64,000 bases of DNA from Marinomonas sp. KMM3893 (GTDB lineage Bacteria; Pseudomonadota; Gammaproteobacteria; Pseudomonadales; Marinomonadaceae): positions 434,001-498,000 of the forward strand of contig NZ_SJSC01000003.1 of the NCBI RefSeq assembly GCF_004352855.1. Direction: 5' to 3'. Positions 41,562-50,621 of the stretch are shown in pieces. How positions within the stretch are numbered: position 1 is the first letter of the stretch; each line of letters opens with the position of its first letter. The notes beneath the pieces were generated by a model. The model was not told where the DNA came from. It worked only from the letters and a program-made list of their open reading frames with translations, and made no database searches. The position numbers and the translations under genes are program-made.

Positions 41562-42986
41562 CTATTGATGGCAATACAGGAGCGTTTCTTTGTGCACTTG
41601 GCTTCTTTCTGAACAAGACCAGTTCGGGTAGCTTTCCTGACTATCAGTTCGTTGTACGATGAAAAAAGGCTGATGTTGCGAAGGCAACCAAGAGTTTAGT
41701 GCTCGAGAGCGCTGTAAGGCTTTACCTGCTGAATAAAACTCGGCCGAAAATGGTCGGTGTCTTAAGTAAAACAGATCCGCATCGGCGTGTTCTTTTTGCG
41801 CTTTCCAGCTGGTCATTATATTGGCCTCTGAACGAGCGTCACCATAGTGAAAATGAAGAGCGCCAATAAACACAATCAAAATAGCAGGGGTAATAAAACC
41901 AACGCCATAAAGCCAAGACGGCAGCGCTTTTTGGTGATGGTAATGAACCACTAAGAGCGCGGCAGCCGGCAGAGCAGGCATGACATAGGTTAATAAAATG
42001 TTCCCCGCAAAGGTAAACAAAAGCAGTGGCGCGAGCAGCCAACAGAGTAAGAAACAACCGAAGCCATTGGCGGATTCTTGAGTGTCCTGACCGGATTTCA
42101 GCAACCTGACCCATTGCGCAATGATGATGGGCGTCCAAGGCAGTATGGCGACTACGCCATAAAGCCAAATAGTGCCACGGACTTTCTCGTGGGCGGTGCC
42201 ATATAAATCCCCTTGCCAACCACCAATAACAAAGCGCTTGATGTGCTCGCCGACAATAAAGTAATCCAAAAATCCGGGGGTTCGATATTCAGCGAGTGCA
42301 TACCAAGGCAAGGCAATCAGTAAAAACAGAAGGCTACCATAACCCCAAGGTAGAGCTTGCCAGAGTTTTTTCCAACGGGCATTAGGCAGCAACCAAAGCG
42401 TCAAACTGATGCCAACCAGTACGAGAGCAAGCGGGCCTTTTGAGAGCATGCCGAGCGCCAAACCAACAAAGAATAGGTAACCCCAAATAGGGTGTTTTTT
42501 GTTCCAAGCGAACCAGAAGCTGACCATGCTAAGGGTAATGGAAAAGGTTAATGCGGTATCGGTTGTGACGGCGCCAGAAATCAGGATAAACGAGAAGGTG
42601 GAGGCGAGTACACTGGCCGAAAACAGTCCCATTCTTCTTGATTGGAAGTGGGTTTTTGCCAATAAATAGGTCAACCAAAGTACGCCTAGTCCCACCAAAA
42701 GATGAGGCAGTCGAGCAGCCAGTTCAGTGATACCAAAGAGGCTGAATCCGACACTGCTCAACCAGGTGAACATTGGCGGTTTTCCCCAAAATGGCACATT
42801 GTAATCAAACATGGGGGTTACCCAGTTTCCTGTTTCTACCATGATGCGGGCCATTTCGCCGTAGCGTGCTTCTGTGGTGTCCATCAATGGGTAGAGACTC
42901 AAGGATAATAAGCGTATTACGACACAGCCAAGCAGCAGCAATAAGAGACTCTTTGAAGAGGGTAAAGCGTTTGTATTACGGGGCAT
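41562..42986 (-). CDS. ArnT-like membrane glycosyltransferase (GT39/GT83 type)
   Basis: A 474-residue polytopic (about 10-12 TM) transferase of the family that moves a sugar from an undecaprenyl-phosphate carrier to lipid A or another acceptor. The first periplasmic loop has the family motif MDTTEARYGEMARIMVETGN followed by PFWGKPPMFTWL, with the catalytic acidic residues. The C-terminal tail is soluble (YLRHRPFSAEFYSAGKALQ), as in ArnT. It overlaps the upstream GT2 gene by 11 bases. With that enzyme and the nearby GtrA flippase it makes a plausible envelope glycan-modification system. The sugar and acceptor are unknown. Confidence 0.88.
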   Translation of the reverse strand: MPRNTNALPSSKSLLLLLLGCVVIRLLSLSLYPLMDTTEARYGEMARIMVETGNWVTPMFDYNVPFWGKPPMFTWLSSVGFSLFGITELAARLPHLLVGLGVLWLTYLLAKTHFQSRRMGLFSASVLASTFSFILISGAVTTDTALTFSITLSMVSFWFAWNKKHPIWGYLFFVGLALGMLSKGPLALVLVGISLTLWLLPNARWKKLWQALPWGYGSLLFLLIALPWYALAEYRTPGFLDYFIVGEHIKRFVIGGWQGDLYGTAHEKVRGTIWLYGVVAILPWTPIIIAQWVRLLKSGQDTQESANGFGCFLLCWLLAPLLLFTFAGNILLTYVMPALPAAALLVVHYHHQKALPSWLYGVGFITPAILIVFIGALHFHYGDARSEANIMTSWKAQKEHADADLFYLRHRPFSAEFYSAGKALQRSRALNSWLPSQHQPFFIVQRTDSQESYPNWSCSERSQVHKETLLYCHQ

Positions 42987-43995
42987 ACTCTAGTTCCTGA
43001 TGGGCAAAAGTGGGGCGGTTTAAAGACTCTTCCATAAGGACATAGAGTGGTCGTTGTTTGGATTCAATGAACAGGCGCCCGACGTATTCGCCAAGCACGC
43101 CAATCGACAGAAGCTGAATGCCGCCTAAAAACAAAATCATCAACATGGTGGAAGGATAACCGGTCACCGGGTCTCCCCAAATAAGGGTTTTGGTGAGTAT
43201 CACTAACGCCATAATAAACGCGCTCAGGGAGGTGAAAATGCCCGCCATGGTCGCCCAGCGCAAAGGCTTGGTACTAAAAGAGGTAATGCCTTCGAGCGCC
43301 AAATGAATCAGTTTTGGGTAATTCCATTTTGTGGTGCCAGCCAAACGAGGGTCTCGGTCAAATTGCAAAATGGTACGTTTAAAGCCCGGCCACGCAAGCA
43401 AGCCTTTCATAAAGCGAGTGCGCTCTGGTAAGCCATTAATCACGGACACGACTTTTTGATCCAGCAGGCGAAAGTCACCGACGTTCTCAGTGATCGGCTG
43501 ATCGCTCATTTTCGACATCAGTTTGTAAAACAGACGAGCGCTAAAGCGCTTCAGGAAATTTTCTCCATGGCGTGCTTTACGTTGCATCTCCACTACTTGA
43601 GCGCCTTCTCGCCACGCTTGTACCATGTCTTTTATGCATTCTGGCGGGTCTTGTAAGTCGGCATCCAGTAGAATGGCGCATTGCGCCGTGGACGCTTTTA
43701 ACCCGGCACTGGTGGCCGCTTCTTTACCGAAATTACGGCTTAATCGCAAGCATTGTACTTGATGGATTGTATGGCGAAAGGTTTTGACGAGGCGCCAGCT
43801 GAGGTCTGTGCTACCATCATCGATGTAAATGATTTCGCAGTGTTGACCAAGCTCATCTAGAGCGCGACAAACCCTTTCATGACAGGCCGCGAGTACATCC
43901 ATTTCATTTAAAAAAGGAATGATGACACTAACCAATGCTTGTTCTGATTTTGGCTTTCTTGTTGGTGCTTTATAAAGGTAGGGTACTGCACTCAT
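42976..43995 (-). CDS. undecaprenyl-phosphate glycosyltransferase, GT2 (GtrB/ArnC/DPM1 type)
   Basis: A 339-residue GT2 enzyme that loads a sugar from a nucleotide donor onto undecaprenyl phosphate. The catalytic domain covers about 20-250: VSVIIPFLNEMDVL, IIYIDDGSTDLSW, LSRNFGKEAATSAGLKAS, and the DXD-type ILLDADLQDPPE. Two C-terminal TM segments lie at about 255-280 and 290-315. The segment GTTKWNYPKLIHLALEGITSFST is the typical GtrB/ArnC hinge. It feeds the ArnT-like transferase encoded immediately downstream. It is divergent from the response-regulator gene. Confidence 0.9.
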   Translation of the reverse strand: MSAVPYLYKAPTRKPKSEQALVSVIIPFLNEMDVLAACHERVCRALDELGQHCEIIYIDDGSTDLSWRLVKTFRHTIHQVQCLRLSRNFGKEAATSAGLKASTAQCAILLDADLQDPPECIKDMVQAWREGAQVVEMQRKARHGENFLKRFSARLFYKLMSKMSDQPITENVGDFRLLDQKVVSVINGLPERTRFMKGLLAWPGFKRTILQFDRDPRLAGTTKWNYPKLIHLALEGITSFSTKPLRWATMAGIFTSLSAFIMALVILTKTLIWGDPVTGYPSTMLMILFLGGIQLLSIGVLGEYVGRLFIESKQRPLYVLMEESLNRPTFAHQELEYAP

Positions 43996-44144
43996 GATTC
44001 ACCTTTTGCGTACTCTGATTTGAATACTGACATGTTACTCAATGGGGTGTCGTAAAAAGGTGATTCACTTTTTTTTCATGCTAATGCGCCTAATTTAGCC
44101 TAGCACAGATGCGACCTTGCTAGGCAGACAGAGACAGAGAACGA

Positions 44145-44825
44145 ATGAAACTACTATTGGTTGAAGATCACAAAGATATTGCTGGGGTTATTTTCGATTA
44201 TTTCGAAATCAAAGGCGACATTCTGGACTACGCAAATAATGGCGTGCAAGGCCTTGAGCTGGCAAAAAATGGGCATTACGATGCGATTATTTTGGACGTC
44301 ATGTTGCCTAAAATGGACGGGTTAACCGTTTGTCGATTATTACGAGAAAGCGGTAAAGACACACCGGTTTTGATGCTCACAGCGCGTGACACAAAAGACG
44401 ACATTTTGAATGGTTTTACCCATGCCGCAGACGATTATCTGATTAAGCCGTTTGACTTGGAAATTTTGGATGTGCGTTTACAGGCGCTCATTCGCCGTCG
44501 TAACGGCGGGGTCGCCAACCGAGTGTTAACCTTCGGTGCTTTGACCTTGGACATGAACACGCGAGTGCTACAAAGGGAAGGCAGTCGTTATTCTCTTAAC
44601 CCTTCGCAATACACTATTTTGAAATGCCTAATGAACCGTGCGCCGGAAGTGGTGAGCAAAGAAGAGATTTGTGATGCTTTGTGGGGCGATGAAGAGCCAG
44701 ACAGCAAAGTACTGCGCAGTCATATTTATCAGTTGCGTAGCTTGATAGACCGCCCGTTTGAACACGCCTACTTAAGGACGATCTCAAAAGTGGGCTATCG
44801 CTTAGTGGCGGAAGGCGAAGAATGA
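44145..44825 (+). CDS. OmpR/PhoB-family response regulator
   Basis: A 226-residue regulator. The receiver domain covers 1-120 with E7, D8, phosphoacceptor D51 (IILDVMLPKMDG), and the Lys in YLIKPFDLE. The C-terminal winged helix covers about 130-224 (YSLNPSQYTILKCLMNRAP, SKVLRSHIYQLRSLID, ISKVGYRLVAEG). Its stop overlaps the kinase start by 4 bases. It is divergent from the GT2 gene across 149 bp, so it may regulate the glycosyltransferases in a PmrAB-like way; this is inferred from position only. Confidence 0.92.
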   Translation: MKLLLVEDHKDIAGVIFDYFEIKGDILDYANNGVQGLELAKNGHYDAIILDVMLPKMDGLTVCRLLRESGKDTPVLMLTARDTKDDILNGFTHAADDYLIKPFDLEILDVRLQALIRRRNGGVANRVLTFGALTLDMNTRVLQREGSRYSLNPSQYTILKCLMNRAPEVVSKEEICDALWGDEEPDSKVLRSHIYQLRSLIDRPFEHAYLRTISKVGYRLVAEGEE

Positions 44826-46090
44826 AGCTGATAAGAACCTCTAAACAATTAACCGTTACTTATTTCTCCATCGTTGCTTTCGCGATTATTGCTTTCCATT
44901 TTTCTATGCTGGTGTCGATGATAGAAAACATGGAATCGATTTACGCCAAAACCCGTATGGATAAAGACATTGCGACGGCGACCCAGATGTTTCAGGGCAC
45001 GACACTCACTCATGTTTCTGTTCCTCCGTTTTCAGAGGCTTACTTAGGTAAACAGAACTTACCTTCTTGGGTGGTTTTAGAAGACGATGTGTCTGACGAT
45101 AAGCCTTATCACCTAGACTCAGATTCCGATACGAATCTTGAGTTTTTTTCCATGCTTAAGAAAGTGACGATCAATGGGCAAGTGCGAGACCTCTATTTGA
45201 TCCACTACGATGAGATTTATGAAACCAGTGAAGCCAAGATGTTTGATACTCAAACCATCCAATTGGTTATCTCTCTGTTGTTGTTGGTGGTCAGCTTATG
45301 GGTCGTAATGCGTATATCTAGTCGCTTGACGGCCCCTTTGTCGAGCTTGTCGAAAAACTTAGCATCACGCAGCCCTGAGGATTTCGTGCCGATTCCGATT
45401 CCTGATGGCGCAGCAACACGCGAAATACATCAATTAGTGGATCACTTGAACGGTTATCAGAATCAGATTAGAAGCCTGATTGATCGCGAACGAGCCTTTA
45501 ACCGTAATGCGAGTCATGAGCTGAGAACGCCTCTGATGGTCATGCGAGGTGGGTTGACCTTATTGGGCAAGTCAGACTCTAAAGAGTTTATTGAGCGTCA
45601 GCGAGTGCGCATGATACATGCTTGCCAAGAGATGGAAGATTACATTACCACCTTGTTGTCATTAACCCGAGATGAGGACCCTGAAAACCTCTCGTTCCGA
45701 GAAGTTACGCAAGCAGAGCTGAACTTAATCTGCCGTGCTCATACAGACTATCAGCCGAAGTCGTCGGTGGTATTAGAAACCCTTGCGCAAGGTGTCGTGC
45801 ATACGAAGTTGCCGGTTGCGGCTTTGCATATTCTTATCGGTAATTTGGTTAAGAACGCGCTTGCATGCACTGAAGAAGGCTTGATTCAGCTTATTATGCT
45901 GGATAATGAGATTAAAGTAGTAGACACAGGCTGTGGTTTGGATGGTAAACCGCACGGTGAAAGTTATGGTTTGGGCTTGATGATTGTGCGTGATATTTGT
46001 GCGAAATATCGTTGTGAATTTAGTTTAGTAAACAATGATGACGTAGGTTGTACCGCTACCGTGTTGTTCCCATTAGAACAAGAGGTCTGA
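44822..46090 (+). CDS. sensor histidine kinase partner
   Basis: A 422-residue membrane kinase. TM1 is at about 10-32, the periplasmic sensor at about 33-140, and TM2 at about 143-162 (QLVISLLLLVVSLWVVM). A HAMP-like linker follows, then the H box RAFNRNASHELRTPLMVMRG and an HATPase_c domain (LIGNLVKNALACTEEG, VVDTGCGL, GLGLMIVRDICAKY). The periplasmic domain has many acidic residues (LEDDVSDDKPYHLDSDSDTN, about 80-100), reminiscent of kinases sensing divalent cations or cationic peptides; that is inference. Co-translated with the response regulator. Confidence 0.9.
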   Translation: MKLIRTSKQLTVTYFSIVAFAIIAFHFSMLVSMIENMESIYAKTRMDKDIATATQMFQGTTLTHVSVPPFSEAYLGKQNLPSWVVLEDDVSDDKPYHLDSDSDTNLEFFSMLKKVTINGQVRDLYLIHYDEIYETSEAKMFDTQTIQLVISLLLLVVSLWVVMRISSRLTAPLSSLSKNLASRSPEDFVPIPIPDGAATREIHQLVDHLNGYQNQIRSLIDRERAFNRNASHELRTPLMVMRGGLTLLGKSDSKEFIERQRVRMIHACQEMEDYITTLLSLTRDEDPENLSFREVTQAELNLICRAHTDYQPKSSVVLETLAQGVVHTKLPVAALHILIGNLVKNALACTEEGLIQLIMLDNEIKVVDTGCGLDGKPHGESYGLGLMIVRDICAKYRCEFSLVNNDDVGCTATVLFPLEQEV

Positions 46091-46174
46091 TGTTTCTCGA
46101 TGGCTTTGGGTTTACGTCATCAATACCTAAGCTAGGATCTCTTAAGGAAATCAAGCACGGATAATTCATTGTAC

Positions 46175-46204
46175 AAAAGGCCGCTCATCAGTGGTCTTTT
46201 TTTT
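46175..46204. terminator. terminator, kinase / GtrA
   Basis: Seven-pair stem GGCCGCT/AGTGGTC (two G-U pairs) with loop CATC, A-run before and eight-T run after, between the kinase and the convergent gtrA-like gene. Confidence 0.8.
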
Positions 46205-46208
46205 GTGC

Positions 46209-46646
46209 CTAAGGGCAGGCAGGCTTGCGATTGAACACCCAAAATCGAGAAAAAGCATAATTTAAAAACAACCCCAAGACGATGCCAGGCACCATGGCGA
46301 TATAAGGCCACAGCAGAGAATGGGTGTGAGAGTCAGGTAATACAAACTTCATCAAAAAGTAATAGCATCCCCAATTAGGAATAAAAGACAGCCCTGAACA
46401 AAAAAGAAAATGTCCCCATTGTTGCAGTGTTTCTTTAGGGCTCATGGTGTTGGCATGGCGGAAAGTAAAATGTCGATTCCATGCCCAGTTAGAGGTTGCC
46501 GCAATCCAAAATGAGCCCGTTCTTGCTAGCATCGGCGATAGCCAAAGGGAAAGCAGGATCATGCAAGTGAGATCAACGAGAAAGCCAATACTGCCAACAA
46601 TGGCAAAACGAACAAAAGGTTTTTGAAGGATAGTCTGAATCATCAA
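46209..46646 (-). CDS. GtrA family membrane protein
   Basis: A 145-residue four-TM protein of the GtrA family, thought to flip undecaprenyl-phosphate-linked sugars across the inner membrane. Typical pattern: FVRFAIVGSIGFLVDLTCMI at the N-terminus, NWAWNRHFTFRH after TM2, and a closing NYAFSRFWVF. It is not adjacent to the GT2 and ArnT-like genes but only 2.2 kb away across the two-component genes. The three together would complete a Gtr/Arn-like route; this link is inference. Confidence 0.88.
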   Translation of the reverse strand: MMIQTILQKPFVRFAIVGSIGFLVDLTCMILLSLWLSPMLARTGSFWIAATSNWAWNRHFTFRHANTMSPKETLQQWGHFLFCSGLSFIPNWGCYYFLMKFVLPDSHTHSLLWPYIAMVPGIVLGLFLNYAFSRFWVFNRKPACP

Positions 46647-46713
46647 ATCAGTGTAAAAATAGTACCATCAAAAAAAAGTGAACAAAACGCTAACCCAAAC
46701 AAGGAGAACAACC

Positions 46714-47235
46714 ATGAAAGTATTGGCATTCGGTGCAAGTTCGAGCGCGCAGTCAATAAACAAAACGCTGGCAACTTATGCTGCAGGCTTAATAGAAGGC
46801 GCGACCGTCACAGTGTTGGATTTGAATGACTTTGCTATGCCGCTGTTCAGCGAAGACAGTGAAAAAGAATTTGGTGTTCCCAGCGAAGCTCAGGCCTTCT
46901 TGGATGAGATCGCCGAAGCGGATTTGCTGGTGGTGTCTTTTGCTGAGCACAATGGTTGTTATACCGCGGCCTATAAAAACACCTTTGATTGGGCGTCGCG
47001 CTTGGTGACTAAGGTTTATCAAAATAAACCTGTTATTGCGTTATCCACTTCTCCTGGGCCTGGTGGGGCGAAAAGTGTGTTGGCGCTTGCGTTAAATAAC
47101 TTGCCGTTTTTCCAAGCGAATGTATTAGGCAGCTTAAGCGTTCCTTCTTTTTACGATGTTATGAAAGACGGTGATATTGTGGATGACGAGCTGAAGCAGT
47201 CTTTGGTGGCATTGATGGCAAAAGCTTCTGCGTAA
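46714..47235 (+). CDS. NAD(P)H-dependent FMN reductase family protein
   Basis: A 173-residue flavodoxin-like-fold reductase (ChrR/SsuE/azoreductase group). The FMN phosphate loop is GASSSAQSINKTLATYA near the N-terminus, followed by the family segments LLVVSFAEHNGCYTAAYKNTFDW (about 75-97) and IALSTSPGPGGAKSVLALAL. A very strong ribosome-binding site (AAGGAG) sets the start at MKVLAFGAS. Cytosolic; probably reduces quinones, flavins or other electrophiles. Single gene ending at a strong terminator. Confidence 0.88.
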   Translation: MKVLAFGASSSAQSINKTLATYAAGLIEGATVTVLDLNDFAMPLFSEDSEKEFGVPSEAQAFLDEIAEADLLVVSFAEHNGCYTAAYKNTFDWASRLVTKVYQNKPVIALSTSPGPGGAKSVLALALNNLPFFQANVLGSLSVPSFYDVMKDGDIVDDELKQSLVALMAKASA

Positions 47236-47253
47236 TAGTGTATTTGTCACGTA

Positions 47254-47281
47254 AAAAATCCAACTCTAGAGTTGGATTTTT
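47254..47281. terminator. bidirectional terminator
   Basis: Perfect palindrome with stem TCCAACTC/GAGTTGGA plus A5/T5 flanks, between the FMN reductase gene and a small minus-strand gene. Confidence 0.92.
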
Positions 47282-47296
47282 AGCTCTGAATACGGC

Positions 47297-47416
47297 TTAG
47301 CTATGCAGCACGCTAGTAATGGTGGATTTCTTCGTGATCTTTGCGGCCTTTTTCTCTTTGGCGGTTAACAGAGGTTTCTTTTTGGAATCTTTTTTGCTGT
47401 TTTGACCCTTACTCAT
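47297..47416 (-). CDS. small basic protein (39 residues)
   Basis: A short gene encoding MSKGQNSKKDSKKKPLLTAK and then EKKAAKITKKSTITSVLHS: 39 residues, about a third Lys. A GAGTG ribosome-binding site lies 8 bases before the ATG, and a terminator follows the stop. Lys-rich, low-complexity small proteins like this are widespread in gammaproteobacteria without a known role; nucleic-acid or ribosome binding is plausible. Because it is short, coding status rests on the start context and the clean composition. Confidence 0.6.
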   Translation of the reverse strand: MSKGQNSKKDSKKKPLLTAKEKKAAKITKKSTITSVLHS

Positions 47417-47770
47417 AATCGTTTCACTCGTTGTAAACTGAATAAACCTGAAGTCAGTTTGAGCCAACCTGAGGGCGCTTGTTGTGCGGTTTGAATTTCT
47501 CTATGCGCAACAAAATCAGTATGTGCCTATTTTTGAAGAAGCGATATAGAGAATCGGGTGACGCTTAAAATATATTTATTTGAGAATCTGTTGTTTGAAA
47601 AGCGCATCGATATCCGGTGTGACAGGCTGCTTGCTTTGACCGTTAAATCGCGTAAATTTATGTTTAGAAACAGCCTTGTTGGATTTTCTACAAAAGAAAG
47701 GTGCTTTTTGTGCGAGGCCTAACGCATGGCGATAGCTGGCGGCAATGGGACATTAAAAAAGAGGTTTGAA
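47417..47770. other. intergenic region
   Basis: 354 bases between the divergent small basic protein and the ABM monooxygenase gene. It contains the two promoters; I see no further gene, repeat or strong hairpin. Confidence 0.4.
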
Positions 47771-48064
47771 ATGGATAAGGAAGTGAAACTGGTTGTCTTG
47801 ATAGAGGTGCAAGCTGGGAAAGCAGAACAGCAGGTTCGCCTTTTTAACAGGCTAAAGCCGTTAGTGCTAGCAGAGGACGGTTGCTTTGAATACGAGCTTC
47901 ATCGAGTGTCTGACAACGAGAACCAGCTTGTTCTGACTGAACGTTGGGCCAGTGAAGCCGCTTGGCATGCGCATCATGAAACGCCGCATATGAAAGAAGC
48001 CAGCAAGTTGACGCCTTCGTTTCGAGCGGGCCCGACTAAGGTGTTGCGCTTGGATGTGGTGTAG
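47771..48064 (+). CDS. antibiotic biosynthesis monooxygenase (ABM/YgiN-like) protein
   Basis: A 97-residue dimeric alpha/beta-barrel protein of the ABM superfamily, cofactor-free quinol or small-molecule monooxygenases in some cases. Pattern: VVLIEVQAGKAEQQVRLFNRLKPLV, CFEYELHRVSDNENQLVLTERW, and the HHETPHMKEASK segment with conserved His. The start MDKEVKL is supported by AGAGG about 8 bases upstream; an earlier in-frame ATG (47726) adds an unlikely tail. Function in this organism is unknown. Confidence 0.85.
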   Translation: MDKEVKLVVLIEVQAGKAEQQVRLFNRLKPLVLAEDGCFEYELHRVSDNENQLVLTERWASEAAWHAHHETPHMKEASKLTPSFRAGPTKVLRLDVV

Positions 48065-48126
48065 AAATATGTCACTTTGATAATACAAAAAACATCATGA
48101 AATCGCGCTTTTTCTAAGGATCAATC

Positions 48127-48432
48127 ATGCCGTTAATGTGGGTAGTTATAGGGACATTTGTGCAGCTGGGGCTGGGCGGTTACATGGTCATTGCGAGCAT
48201 CTTTGCCGGTGGTGCAGTGGCTCAGCATCATGCATTGACGCCTTTTGACGATCAGGTATTAAGTTCCTCTTTTTTTGTTTTGCCGCTGTCCTTTGTTATT
48301 ACGGCCATTATTGTGTTGGTTCAATATTGGAAAGGCGGCTCGGTTGCCAGCTTTTGGTGGTATGCCGTACCGTGGGGCGTGGTGGCGCTGTACGTAATTT
48401 ATTGTCTGGTGTTTTTAAAGCCCGAAGTATGA
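48127..48432 (+). CDS. small integral membrane protein
   Basis: A 101-residue protein with three TM segments (about 3-25, 43-68, 78-97). No family recognised. AAGGATCA lies just ahead of the ATG. It follows the ABM gene by 62 bases in the same direction and may be co-transcribed. A GC-rich hairpin (AGCCCG/CGGGCT) spans its stop codon. Confidence 0.7.
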   Translation: MPLMWVVIGTFVQLGLGGYMVIASIFAGGAVAQHHALTPFDDQVLSSSFFVLPLSFVITAIIVLVQYWKGGSVASFWWYAVPWGVVALYVIYCLVFLKPEV

Positions 48433-48462
48433 TCGGGCTGCGGGCGATTCTTTTCTGAGCTC

Positions 48463-49245
48463 TTATGCGAATAGGTAAGTGTCTAGAGCCAGTACTTCTC
48501 TTTCAACCGTGCTATGAAGGCGCTCTACCTTGCTTAAGTCACTGCTGCCTAGCGCCGCAATTAACGGCAAAAAATGCTCTGGAGTAGGGTGATTAAAGCG
48601 TGCAAAAGGCGCTTCTTCTTCATAATTCAATAGGGCATCAAGGTCTTTGTTAACCAGTTTTTCATGTACCCAATCCGTGAAGCTGGTCACCATGGCTACG
48701 CGGTTTTCGGTCGGCTTACGGTTAAATACTTCTTTTAAATTATGACTAACGCCGCCAGACCCAATGATCAAAATGTTATCGTTTTTTAATGCCGCAACGA
48801 GCTGACCATAAAGGTAATTCTGCTGTGTACCTAAGCGACTGTTAATCGAAATTTGCACGATAGGAATATTGGCCTTTGGGTACATCAATCTAAGGGGAAT
48901 CCAGACCCCATGATCCCAGCCTTGTGTGCTGTCTAATATTGGGTTTAAGCCAGCCTTTTCAAAATAAGACGCAATTTCCTGAGCCAATAGAGGCGCGCCT
49001 GGCGCTTTATATTGAATGCTATAAAGCGCCTTAGGAAAACCGTAAAAGTCATGGATCGTTTCAGGGTGTTGGCCGGAAGTAATAACGATGTCGGCGCTCA
49101 GATCAAAGTGGGCAGAAAAAACAACAATCGCTTTGGGGGTCGTTAATTCTTGCCCTAGTTGGCTCAAAAACACAGAAGTGTCACTGACTTCTGAAGCCAT
49201 CATTGGAGAGCCATGAGAGATAAAAAGCGTTGGCTGCTGGGTCAT
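48463..49245 (-). CDS. LigB-family extradiol dioxygenase (DODA/YgiD type)
   Basis: A 260-residue class III extradiol ring-cleavage dioxygenase related to E. coli YgiD (4,5-DOPA dioxygenase). Metal-site segments: LFISHGSPMM near the N-terminus, VFSAHFDLSADI (about 42-53), and WDHGVWIPLRLMYP (about 110-123). Also GSGGVSHNLKEVFN and FARFNHPTPEHFLPLIAALG. Length is normal. The natural substrate is unknown, possibly a catechol or an aromatic aldehyde derivative. Single gene. Confidence 0.9.
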   Translation of the reverse strand: MTQQPTLFISHGSPMMASEVSDTSVFLSQLGQELTTPKAIVVFSAHFDLSADIVITSGQHPETIHDFYGFPKALYSIQYKAPGAPLLAQEIASYFEKAGLNPILDSTQGWDHGVWIPLRLMYPKANIPIVQISINSRLGTQQNYLYGQLVAALKNDNILIIGSGGVSHNLKEVFNRKPTENRVAMVTSFTDWVHEKLVNKDLDALLNYEEEAPFARFNHPTPEHFLPLIAALGSSDLSKVERLHSTVEREVLALDTYLFA

Positions 49246-49527
49246 TCTAAAGTCTCTTTATAGATATACTGTGGACGATCGCATTGTGTGCGATCATGAT
49301 GCGGACATGGTATTGCTTATCTGATTGAAGATAAATTGCTCTGCTGTTGAATTATTGACAACGATTTGTTGTTAATTTAGACGGTTATTTTCTCCTGATA
49401 AGCAGCTTAGGCTTGTGCTTTTCATCATCACGCGCTAAATGTAATGGGTTATCATTAGGCATTTAAATAGATTGTCAAACGCTGTATCTGCAATCGTGTA
49501 TCAATAATCTTTCTATGGAGTAGAAGT

Positions 49528-50436
49528 ATGATTAGTATCGAGCAGATGGCGATGGTGTTAGAGGCCTTACCAGACCCTGCTTTTGTGTTATCGCGAAGTG
49601 GTAAATACGTGGCTGTATTTGGAGGTCATGACGAGCGTTATTATCACAGCAGTGAGGGCTTGATGGGGCTGCGTATTGCTGACATGGTGTCGGCTGATAA
49701 GGCCGCGTGGTTTTTAGAGCAAATTGAACTGGCGTTAGAAACCGAAGCGCTTTTGATTAGGGAGTATGAACTCAGCATTAAAGAAGTGAATACGGATGTT
49801 GAAGACGGGCCGCTGAACCCAATTTGGTTTGAAGGGCGCATTCAAAAACTCGATTTCTTGGTGGATGGCGAGGAGGTAGTGCTTTGGATGGCGAGCAATA
49901 TTACCGAACGGCACGATATGGAAGCTAAGCTGCGAGAACTGAGTGATACAGATCAATTGACGGGCTTATTTAATCGCAGGCGACTCGAACGGGACCTAAT
50001 AAGCCATTATAAAGCCGCGCAAGAGCAGTTTATTCCGACATCGATTGTCGCATTTGATCTTGATAACCTGAAAACTATTAACGATACCTTAGGCCATTAT
50101 GTGGGCGATGAAGTCATCATGGCGATTGGCCATATTTGCCGTGCGGGACTGAATGGCGATGCGATAGCCTGTCGTTTTGGTGGCGATGAATTTGTTGTTG
50201 CTTTGCCTAATGTGGAATTAGAGCAAGCGATGGTCTTTGCGGATTTATTGCATGAGCGTTGTGAGGCTCATTTTAATCGCTTTTTTGCAAAAAGCCTTGC
50301 CTCTATTATTGGCGTGAGTATTGGTATTGCAGAAATATTGGCCACAGATACGTCTTATGAAATGGCATTAAAGCGTGCAGACGATGCGTTATATCAGGCG
50401 AAGCGAGGCGGTAAAAATAGAACCATGGTTGGTTAA
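49528..50436 (+). CDS. PAS-GGDEF diguanylate cyclase
   Basis: A 302-residue cytosolic cyclase making c-di-GMP. A PAS-like sensor covers about 5-130 (LEALPDPAFVLSRSGKYVAVFGG, quoted in outline), ending with an ITERHDMEAKLRELS linker. The GGDEF domain covers about 135-300: DQLTGLFNRRRLERDL, the metal-binding FDLDNLKTINDTLGH, and the catalytic RFGGDEFVVALP. No RxxD inhibitory site is seen five residues before GGDEF (IACRFGGDEF). GGAG is 7 bases ahead of the ATG. Single gene. Confidence 0.92.
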   Translation: MISIEQMAMVLEALPDPAFVLSRSGKYVAVFGGHDERYYHSSEGLMGLRIADMVSADKAAWFLEQIELALETEALLIREYELSIKEVNTDVEDGPLNPIWFEGRIQKLDFLVDGEEVVLWMASNITERHDMEAKLRELSDTDQLTGLFNRRRLERDLISHYKAAQEQFIPTSIVAFDLDNLKTINDTLGHYVGDEVIMAIGHICRAGLNGDAIACRFGGDEFVVALPNVELEQAMVFADLLHERCEAHFNRFFAKSLASIIGVSIGIAEILATDTSYEMALKRADDALYQAKRGGKNRTMVG

Positions 50437-50621
50437 AGGGCGGTGTTTCTATTTTTTGTGACCTGCGGATGTCTATTTTTTTCGATCAGGTGTGACTATG
50501 CCGCATTAGACAGCAATATCCCTCTTATTTGGCCAATTAATGTGGCTAATTCCTTTTACAAATTTCCTTTCTGGCGTCATGCTTAGCCGATTTTATTTTC
50601 TCTTCAGGAATGCCTTGTTTT

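Noticed and set aside
47700..47740. GCCTAAC near the ABM gene as an attC core
   Set aside because: The heptamer fits RYYYAAC but there is no pairing partner or dyad nearby; taken as chance.
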